Positions 1-4,513 of a stretch of DNA of 6,260 nt are shown here, in pieces. The notes beneath the pieces are model-generated. The model had not been told where the DNA came from. It saw nothing but the letters and a program-made list of their open reading frames with translations, and ran no database searches. How positions within the stretch are numbered: the first letter of the stretch is position 1; the number at the start of each line of letters is the position of its first letter. This DNA is from Caldilineae bacterium (GTDB lineage Bacteria > Chloroflexota > Anaerolineae > J102): contig DUEQ01000137.1 of assembly GCA_011192085.1 (NCBI GenBank), forward strand, positions 1 through 6,260, written 5' to 3'. The position numbers and the translations under genes were made by a program.

Positions 1-19
1 ATCTATCATCTTTCACCCT

Positions 20-23
20 GAGG
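20..23 (+). promoter_or_regulatory. Ribosome binding site of the J-protein gene
   Basis: GAGG lies four bases before the ATG at 28, within the longer purine-rich run GAGGTG. The spacing is slightly short. It still supports this ATG as the start, because the J domain begins immediately after it and no residues are missing. Confidence 0.5.
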
Positions 24-27
24 TGTT

Positions 28-1029
28 ATGGAATACAAGGACTACTACAAAATCCTCGGCGTGTCCCGCAACGCGACCGAGAAAGAGATAAAAAAGGCGT
101 ATCGCAAGCTCGCTCGCCAATACCACCCCGATGCCAATCCCAACGACCCCACCGCGGAGGAGAAGTTCAAGGAGATCAACGAGGCCTATGAGGTCCTCTC
201 CGACCCGGAGAAACGCAAGAAGTATGACCAGTTCGGCGCGCAGTGGAAGCACTTCACCGGCGCGGGAGGTCGACCTGAAGACTTTTGGCAGCAGTGGCAG
301 CCAGGGGCAGCGGGTGCGCCCGGCGGAACCGGCTACCGCACCGTATCCCCTGAGGAATTGGAGGAGATGTTTGGGGGCGCGGGCGGCTTCTCCGACTTCT
401 TCGAGGCCCTGTTTGGCATGGGCGGACGCCACACCGGGCCCCGCACGGGCGGATTCGAGGATATCTTCGGCGGCGCCTACGCAGGGAGGACGGCCGCTCG
501 CGGCCGCCCCATGCGCGGCCGCGACATCGAGCATCCCGTGGACATCACCCTGGAGGAGGCCTATCGCGGAGCGACTCGAGTCTTGCAGATGGATGGCGAG
601 CGCATTGAGGTAACCATCCCGCGCGGGGTGAAGACCGGTTCTCGGGTCCGCGTCGCGGGCAAGGGCGAGCCGGGCCGCAACGGCGGCAAACCGGGCGACC
701 TCTATCTCAAAATCAACGTTCTGCCTCATCCTCAATTCAAGCGCGAGGGCGACAACCTGCGCCTGAAGCTGCCTGTGGACCTCTATACCCTCATCCTAGG
801 GGGCGAAGTCCAGGTGCCTACCCTGGACCGCCCGGTCATCCTCAACATCCCGCCCGAGACGAACAATGGCAAGACCTTTCGCCTGCGGGGCAAGGGCATG
901 CCCAACCTGAAACGCCCCGACCAGAAGGGCGATCTCTATGTGGAGGTCACGGCCAAACTGCCCAAGAACCTGAGCGAGAAGGAAAAAGAGCTTTTCCGGC
1001 AGTTGCGGGCGCTGCGGCCGCGCATATGA
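28..1029 (+). CDS. DnaJ/CbpA-type Hsp40 co-chaperone without zinc finger (class B J-protein)
   Basis: This is a cytoplasmic J-domain co-chaperone expected to stimulate the ATPase of DnaK (Hsp70) and deliver unfolded clients to it. The 333-residue product starts with a J domain (about residues 5-70) that carries the essential HPD tripeptide at 33-35, between helix II ([11 protein letters not shown]) and helix III. A Gly/Phe-rich linker follows (about 71-165, with repeated FGG and DIFGG patches). Two C-terminal substrate-binding beta domains follow, at about 166-245 and 246-313, the second including the typical RLRGKGMP segment at 285-292. There are no CxxCxGxG repeats, so it is class B (CbpA-like) rather than classical DnaJ. 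The length is normal for that class. The ATG is preceded by GAGG at 20-23, four bases upstream. With only 27 bases upstream visible, I cannot tell whether it follows dnaK or grpE in an operon. The family call is secure; the choice between the names dnaJ and cbpA is not. Confidence 0.95.
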   Translation: MEYKDYYKILGVSRNATEKEIKKAYRKLARQYHPDANPNDPTAEEKFKEINEAYEVLSDPEKRKKYDQFGAQWKHFTGAGGRPEDFWQQWQPGAAGAPGGTGYRTVSPEELEEMFGGAGGFSDFFEALFGMGGRHTGPRTGGFEDIFGGAYAGRTAARGRPMRGRDIEHPVDITLEEAYRGATRVLQMDGERIEVTIPRGVKTGSRVRVAGKGEPGRNGGKPGDLYLKINVLPHPQFKREGDNLRLKLPVDLYTLILGGEVQVPTLDRPVILNIPPETNNGKTFRLRGKGMPNLKRPDQKGDLYVEVTAKLPKNLSEKEKELFRQLRALRPRI

Positions 1030-1075
1030 GTTCATGGGCCGCCCGTGGAACGCCTTCACTGCGCCTCCGAGGCTC

Positions 1076-1101
1076 CGCCCTTGGGGGCGTTGTTATTTTT
1101 T
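1076..1101 (+). terminator. Probable intrinsic terminator after the J-protein gene
   Basis: A five-base-pair GC-only stem, CGCCC at 1076-1080 with GGGCG at 1085-1089, closes a TTGG loop. It is followed directly by a T-rich run (TTGTTATTTTTT) ending at 1101. It lies 47 bases after the TGA stop at 1027-1029. The stem is short but strong, and the T-run is good. It would separate the J-protein transcript from the downstream protease gene. Confidence 0.6.
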
Positions 1102-1120
1102 GGGGTTCCTGCAACCTCCC

Positions 1121-1149
1121 TTGAGAAACGTCGTAATTTGGATTAGACT
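1121..1149 (+). promoter_or_regulatory. Candidate sigma-70-type promoter for the CPBP protease gene
   Basis: TTGAGA at 1121-1126 matches the -35 consensus at five of six positions. TAGACT at 1144-1149 matches the -10 consensus at four of six, with exactly 17 bases between them. It lies just after the probable terminator at 1076-1101 and would give a leader of about 45 bases before the GTG at 1203. This is a consensus match by eye only. Confidence 0.4.
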
Positions 1150-1189
1150 AGCATTGTTTCGCTCCGCCAACATCAAAGACATAAGGACA

Positions 1190-1197
1190 AGGGAGGA
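1190..1197 (+). promoter_or_regulatory. Strong ribosome binding site deciding a GTG start
   Basis: AGGGAGGA ends five bases before the GTG at 1203. No ATG in the correct frame sits near a comparable purine run, and the first membrane segment begins about 17 residues after this GTG. The GTG is therefore the likely initiation codon. Confidence 0.75.
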
Positions 1198-1202
1198 ACT
1201 CC

Positions 1203-2189
1203 GTGGACATCATCAAAACCCTCTTCTGGAATGCTGAGGAGCGCCGTCTGCGCTTTCTCTGGCGCTTTTTCATCTTCCTGTTGGTGTTTATGCCGCTGCT
1301 GGCGGGAACGCAGTCGCTCATCTATTTCATTTCGCCTGAGATGGTGGATGCTTTGCAACAGGGTGAGGGGGAGCTGTTGGCTGTGGGATGGGCCGCCAGC
1401 GAATGGCTCATGCTCATCGCCCTGGCCGTCACCCTGGTGATCATCGGGCGCTGGGTGGATCGCCGCCCCTTTAGCGACTACGGATTTCGGTTGGGAAAGG
1501 GGTGGTGGCTGGACCTGGCTTTCGGCTTGGGGTTGGGCGCGCTGTTGATGACGGGGATCTTCCTGACCGAACTCATGCTGGGATGGGTCGCGGTGACCCG
1601 ATTTTTCCAAGCGCCCGAGGGAACGGCCTTCGGCGTCGCGCTGCTTGCTCCTCTTTTCCTGTTCCTGGCCGTGGGCGTTTTCGAGGAGTTGCTCTCCCGC
1701 GGCTATCTGCTCCACAACCTGGCTGAAGGCCTGAATTTCAAATTCTGGGGCCCGAGTATCGCCCTGTTCCTGGCATGGGCGCTTTCTTCCCTCAGCTTCG
1801 GCGCGGCGCATGCGTCCAATCCCAACGCCACCACGGTCAGCACCATCAATCTGGTTCTGGCCGGACTCTTCTTGGGCCTGGGGTATGTGCTCACTGGGGA
1901 GCTTGCCATCCCCATTGGCCTTCACATCGCCTGGAATTTCTTCCAGGGCAATGTGTTCGGCTTTCCCGTCAGCGGCACGCCCGCCAACGCCATCACGTTC
2001 ATCGCCATCGAGCAACGCGGGCCCGACCTGTGGACGGGGGGCGCGTTCGGGCCAGAAGCGGGCTTCATCGGCAATATCGCCATCGTCATAGGCGCGATCC
2101 TGATCCTTGCCTGGGTGAGGTGGCGATATGGGGCCATCTGTCTGCAAAGGCGCATTCCCCTGCCGCCCCATGCTGAAATCGATGCTTAG
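1203..2189 (+). CDS. CPBP family intramembrane glutamic endopeptidase (CAAX protease/bacteriocin-processing type)
   Basis: This is a polytopic inner-membrane protein of 328 residues. The three diagnostic motifs of the CPBP (Abi/Rce1-like) family are present in order: EELLSR at 161-166 (EExxxR), FGAAH at 199-203 (FxxxH) and HIAWN at 241-245 (HxxxN). The glutamates and histidines are the expected catalytic residues, all placed at or within membrane helices. Hydrophobic segments lie near 17-40, 62-83, 102-126, 141-160, 183-200, 213-232 and 286-305. The N-terminus (MDIIKTLFWNAEERRLR) is amphipathic and basic, with no cleavable signal peptide. Known relatives include prenyl-protein CAAX proteases, bacteriocin maturation or immunity proteins and regulators of membrane enzymes. 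The substrate cannot be inferred here: there is no bacteriocin precursor or prenylated target nearby. It has its own candidate promoter and faces the etf operon tail to tail. The stop codon is shared with the edge of a palindromic repeat. Confidence 0.92.
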   Translation: MDIIKTLFWNAEERRLRFLWRFFIFLLVFMPLLAGTQSLIYFISPEMVDALQQGEGELLAVGWAASEWLMLIALAVTLVIIGRWVDRRPFSDYGFRLGKGWWLDLAFGLGLGALLMTGIFLTELMLGWVAVTRFFQAPEGTAFGVALLAPLFLFLAVGVFEELLSRGYLLHNLAEGLNFKFWGPSIALFLAWALSSLSFGAAHASNPNATTVSTINLVLAGLFLGLGYVLTGELAIPIGLHIAWNFFQGNVFGFPVSGTPANAITFIAIEQRGPDLWTGGAFGPEAGFIGNIAIVIGAILILAWVRWRYGAICLQRRIPLPPHAEIDA

Positions 2190-2201
2190 ACGATGGCGGA
2201 T

Positions 2202-2259
2202 AGAGGATGGACGATGGAGATGGCTGATGCAATCGTCTATCGTCGGTGGTCCATCCTCT
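2202..2259. repeat. Imperfect palindromic intergenic repeat (GATGG/GACGAT-rich)
   Basis: The outer arms form a perfect 11-base inverted repeat: AGAGGATGGAC at 2202-2212 and GTCCATCCTCT at 2249-2259. The inside pairs partly (for example 2219-2223 with 2237-2241, and GAT 2226-2228 with ATC 2232-2234 around a GCA loop), so the unit can fold into one long, interrupted hairpin. The left side, starting at about 2187, is built of short related units (GACGATGG, GGATAGAG, GATGGACGATGG). The right side carries their complements (CGTCTATCGTC). No target-site duplication or transposase is visible. The look is of a dispersed, small palindromic element such as a REP-like or MITE-like repeat. I infer that other copies exist in the genome, but this window contains only one. 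Confidence 0.6.
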
Positions 2260-2264
2260 GTTGT

Positions 2265-2310
2265 CAAAGCAAAAACGCCCGAGGCGTGGATGTGCCCGGG
2301 CGTTTGTTGT
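2265..2310. terminator. Bidirectional intrinsic terminator between the convergent protease and etfA genes
   Basis: AAACGCCCG at 2273-2281 pairs perfectly with CGGGCGTTT at 2297-2305. The stem can continue past a bulged A2282 through GGC 2283-2285 and GCC 2294-2296 around an eight-base loop. On the minus strand the stem runs into TTTTTGCTTTG, 24 bases after the etfA stop codon. On the plus strand it runs into TTTGTTGTCGTTTG. It therefore suits both converging transcripts and is stronger for the minus strand. Confidence 0.8.
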
Positions 2311-2328
2311 CGTTTGAGGACGTAATGC

Positions 2329-3297
2329 TTACTTGCCCAGCTTCTCGCGGGCGGCCTCGGTCATGGCGGGCACGACCTCAAAGAGATCGGCCACGATGCC
2401 GTAGTTGGCCACGGAGAAAATGGGAGCTTCGGGGTCCTTGTTGATGGCCACGATGATCTTGCTGGAGCCCATGCCCGCCAGGTGCTGCACCGCGCCGCTG
2501 ATGCCGCAGGCGATGTAGAGGTCGGGGCGGACGACCTTGCCGGTCTGGCCCACCTGATGGTCGTAGGAGATAAAGCCCGCGTCCACGGCTGCTCGGGAAG
2601 CGCCCACGGCCGCGCCCAGCACGCCCGCGAGCTGGCGGATGAGGTCGAAGCCCAGCTCGGGATCTTTGGCCACGCCGCGGCCGCCGGAGACGATGATGCT
2701 GGCCTCGGTGAGACTGATTTCGCCCTTCTCGGCCCGCTGCACGTCCAGCACTTCGTAGGGGCTGTTCACATCCGCGGGGTCTGTCAACATGACTTCCGCG
2801 GTGCGGCCCTCCGCCTTTTCCGCGGGGGCGAACGCGCGCGGGCGCAGGGTCGCGATCTGGGGCGAGCCATCCACAGTCACATCCACCAAGATGTTGCCCG
2901 AATAGACGCCTCGAACGCCCTTCAGCTTTCCATCCTCTAGGCTCAGCTCCAGCGCGTCGGCGATGACGCCCGCGCCCAGGTCCGCGCCCAGAGCCGCGGC
3001 CAAATCCCGGCCATTGGTGGTGTGCGAGGCCAGAAACGCGTCCGCGCCGCTCTGGGCCAGCACATTTTTCACATCCGCCAGATGGCGATCCAGATCAAAG
3101 AGGGCGCGGGTCTCGTCCTCGACCGAGTAGACCTTTCCGGCGCCGCGGGCCACCGCTTCTTCCGTCACCTCGCCAATGCGATCGCCGATGACGACGGCTT
3201 CCACATCGCCGCTGAGGCTCAAGGCTGCGCCCAGGGCCTCCCAACTGCTGGCGACCACGTCGCCCATATCGGTTTCGATGTAAACCAGGAATTTCAT
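2329..3297 (-). CDS. etfA: Electron transfer flavoprotein, alpha subunit
   Basis: This subunit binds the redox-active FAD of the soluble EtfAB heterodimer, which carries electrons from acyl-CoA dehydrogenases and related flavoenzymes to ETF:quinone oxidoreductase. The 322-residue length is typical. Residues 1 to about 190 form the adenine-nucleotide-alpha-hydrolase-like domain. The C-terminal FAD domain follows with all its hallmarks: GGRG at 205-208, GASR at 232-235, QVGQTGK at 248-254, and the ETF-alpha signature region from YIACGISGAVQH (261-272) through INKDPEAPIF (285-294). The ATG has an excellent ribosome binding site, GGAGGA at 3310-3305, seven bases upstream and immediately after the etfB stop. 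The gene is last in a two-gene operon and ends ahead of a strong terminator. No ETF-quinone oxidoreductase or acyl-CoA dehydrogenase gene lies in the window, so the electron partner is inferred from family knowledge. Confidence 0.97.
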   Translation of the reverse strand: MKFLVYIETDMGDVVASSWEALGAALSLSGDVEAVVIGDRIGEVTEEAVARGAGKVYSVEDETRALFDLDRHLADVKNVLAQSGADAFLASHTTNGRDLAAALGADLGAGVIADALELSLEDGKLKGVRGVYSGNILVDVTVDGSPQIATLRPRAFAPAEKAEGRTAEVMLTDPADVNSPYEVLDVQRAEKGEISLTEASIIVSGGRGVAKDPELGFDLIRQLAGVLGAAVGASRAAVDAGFISYDHQVGQTGKVVRPDLYIACGISGAVQHLAGMGSSKIIVAINKDPEAPIFSVANYGIVADLFEVVPAMTEAAREKLGK

Positions 3298-3304
3298 GGT
3301 TCTC

Positions 3305-3313
3305 TCCTCCTTA
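3305..3313 (-). promoter_or_regulatory. etfA ribosome binding site fused to the etfB stop codon
   Basis: On the minus strand the etfB stop TAA (3313-3311) runs directly into GGAGGA, so the final bases of etfB contribute to an AAGGAGGA ribosome binding site for etfA. The intergenic gap is 13 bases. This arrangement favours translational coupling and equal amounts of the two subunits. Confidence 0.7.
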
Positions 3314-4081
3314 CAACACTTTTTCTTCGAGCAGCGCGTCGATGAGCGCGGCGGCGGCTTCCTGCGGCGAGCCCTCGAACAGCTTGACTTGGGCGTCGCG
3401 GGCGGGCGGTTTGCGGAAGTTGCTTATGTGCACCACAGGCGCAGGGGGAGTCACGCCCAGGTCCTCCGCGGTCAGTTCGGGGATCTTCACCCGGGCGGCT
3501 TTGCGGATGTTGATGAAGGTGGGATAGCGAGGCTCGCCGATTTCCTTGATGACGGAGAGCACCACGGGCGTGGGGGCTTTCACCGTCAGACGGGCTTGTC
3601 CCACCACCCGCTCCACGGTGATGCTACCATCGGCCAGCTCCACGATCTTGGCCACGCCGGTGAGCATGGGCCAGTCCAGCTTGCGGGCCAGCGCGATGGG
3701 GGTCAGGCCCGAATTCCCATCCACGGTCATCTGGCCCATGACGACGACATCCACATCGCCATCCTGCTTGACCGCCGCGGCCAGCAGCTCGGCCGCGATC
3801 TGGGGATCGCTGTCGCCGGCGTAATTCACCAGGGTGGCGTCCTTGCAGCCCATGGCCAGGGCGCTGCGCAGCGCATCGATCGCGCCCTCGTCGCCCACGG
3901 TGACCGCGCCGGTCGTTCCGCCATAGGTTTCCATGAGCTGAAGGCCCGCTTCGATGGCGTGCTCATCCCAGGGATTGACCACGAGATTCACGCTCAGTTT
4001 TCCGGACGCGGCTTCTTCCGGCGAGATCTTGGGAAGCTCCGCCGTGTCCGGCGTTTGTTTGATACAAACCAGATAGCGCAT
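3311..4081 (-). CDS. etfB: Electron transfer flavoprotein, beta subunit
   Basis: This is the partner of EtfA. In the family this subunit binds AMP in classical ETFs, or a second FAD in electron-bifurcating ETFs. The 256-residue length is normal. Conserved features include the N-terminal strand MRYLVCIKQTPDT, VNPWDEHAIEAGLQL at 35-49, ALAMG at 74-78, the nucleotide loop beginning MGQMTVDGNSG at 115-125, and EPRYPTFINIRKA at 183-195. Two regions depart from the common pattern. The nucleotide loop reads DGNSGLTP where many homologues have an acidic DGD or DDD stretch followed by Gln. The usual RExDGGLE-like signature is replaced by RVVGQARL at 158-165. This could mark a divergent subgroup, and the nucleotide bound cannot be decided by eye. 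The ATG is supported by AAGGAG at 4094-4089, seven bases upstream. It is first in the etfB-etfA operon, preceded by a long leader. Confidence 0.96.
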   Translation of the reverse strand: MRYLVCIKQTPDTAELPKISPEEAASGKLSVNLVVNPWDEHAIEAGLQLMETYGGTTGAVTVGDEGAIDALRSALAMGCKDATLVNYAGDSDPQIAAELLAAAVKQDGDVDVVVMGQMTVDGNSGLTPIALARKLDWPMLTGVAKIVELADGSITVERVVGQARLTVKAPTPVVLSVIKEIGEPRYPTFINIRKAARVKIPELTAEDLGVTPPAPVVHISNFRKPPARDAQVKLFEGSPQEAAAALIDALLEEKVL

Positions 4082-4088
4082 ATTGCCT

Positions 4089-4094
4089 CTCCTT
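4089..4094 (-). promoter_or_regulatory. etfB ribosome binding site
   Basis: AAGGAG on the minus strand lies seven bases before the ATG at 4081-4079. It fixes the start at the expected N-terminus of the family. Confidence 0.7.
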
Positions 4095-4358
4095 ACTTGG
4101 GTTGAGATGAATGCGTTGATGAAACGTGATGACCAGAGGCGCGCCCCAAGGGCCTGGGCGGCTCTGGCTCACGATGTTGACGGACAGGTTTGGGGCGCCT
4201 GACTTCGAACTCCTGATTTCGACATGTCCCCACGCGAATAACGGGCCGAGCAAGGCCTCGGCGCCATGCGATTGTTGCCCTTCTTCGGGCCGGGATGTGG
4301 AAGGACGTGCATCGTTGCAGGGGCGTTTGAACGCACAATCGGCAAAAACAAGTGTTTG
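4095..4358 (-). other. Long etfBA leader region with several possible hairpins, no convincing gene
   Basis: This stretch separates the candidate etfBA promoter from the etfB ribosome binding site. Four inverted repeats are visible. GCGCCCCAA at 4141-4149 pairs with TTGGGGCGC at 4190-4198, with CCTG 4153-4156 and CAGG 4185-4188 nested inside. GCCGAG at 4245-4250 pairs with CTCGGC at 4257-4262. GCCC at 4277-4280 pairs with GGGC at 4287-4290. GCGTT and AACGC form a compact dyad at 4323-4334. Open frames crossing it on both strands show no recognisable domain and no well-placed ribosome binding site. It does not match any riboswitch consensus I recognise. GC-rich DNA forms short hairpins by chance, so a regulatory leader is only a possibility. 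Confidence 0.35.
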
Positions 4359-4364
4359 GGTGCA

Positions 4365-4393
4365 ATTATACAAAGTCATGACGCAGTGCGCAA
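4365..4393 (-). promoter_or_regulatory. Candidate etfBA promoter with perfect -10 box
   Basis: On the minus strand TATAAT occupies 4370-4365. TTGCGC at 4393-4388 (three of six matches to the -35 consensus) lies exactly 17 bases upstream. It sits downstream of the ligase terminator and upstream of etfB, in the one AT-richer patch of this region. The expected transcription start is near 4358, giving a leader of about 277 bases before etfB. The -35 box is weak, so the call rests mainly on the perfect -10 and its position. Confidence 0.45.
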
Positions 4394-4444
4394 AATCTCT
4401 TATCTCCTTTCGAAGCCCCCGCCAACGTCGCGCTTGCGCCACGC

Positions 4445-4485
4445 AAAACAGCAGACGATAGACCCCTCGGGTCCGCCGCCTGCTG
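4445..4485 (-). terminator. Probable terminator of the acyl-CoA ligase gene
   Basis: On the minus strand CAGCAG (4485-4480) pairs with CTGCTG (4454-4449). An inner stem, GACCC (4473-4469) with GGGTC (4465-4461), closes a three-base loop, and the two stems are separated by a six-by-six internal loop. TTTT follows at 4448-4445. It begins about 28 bases after the ligase stop codon. The T-run is short and the stem is interrupted, so termination may be incomplete. Confidence 0.5.
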
Positions 4486-4513
4486 CTTGACTTACTGTTT
4501 CAGGCTGATCGCT

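Noticed and set aside
13..735. Minus-strand open frame of 240 codons opposite the J-protein gene
   Set aside because: It mirrors the J domain and Gly/Phe region in a shadow frame and shows no family features.
28..1029. Possibility that the J-protein is classical DnaJ with a degenerate zinc finger
   Set aside because: There is no cysteine-rich segment at all between the Gly/Phe region and the C-terminal domains, and the length fits the CbpA class, so nothing appears lost or broken.
1063..1073. Small hairpin GCCT-CCG-AGGC after the J-protein gene
   Set aside because: It has only four base pairs and is not followed by a T-run. The adjacent stem at 1076-1089 explains termination better.
1173..2267. 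Minus-strand open frame of 364 codons, longer than the opposing protease gene
   Set aside because: Its translation is low-complexity and rich in Gln, Arg, Pro and Gly with no domain, and it starts inside the palindromic repeat. The plus-strand frame has three ordered CPBP motifs, membrane helices and a strong ribosome binding site.
3296..4105. Plus-strand open frame of 269 codons opposite etfB
   Set aside because: It is rich in His, Gly and Arg with no domain, and is the expected antisense shadow of a GC-rich gene. EtfB on the other strand is unmistakable.
4106..4132. Three GATGA words at 4106, 4118 and 4128 just upstream of the etfB ribosome binding site
   Set aside because: The words are short and unequally spaced (12 and 10 bases), so chance is a sufficient explanation without comparative data.
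4199..4222. GTTCGAA-like stretch on the minus strand resembling a tRNA T-loop
   Set aside because: The flanking bases do not form the required five-base-pair T stem, and no acceptor stem or anticodon arm can be drawn around it.
3963..4461. Several open frames of 60-159 codons on both strands across the etfB-ligase gap
   Set aside because: They are mutually overlapping and compositionally biased, and lack good ribosome binding sites. They also run through the terminator hairpin and promoter candidate.
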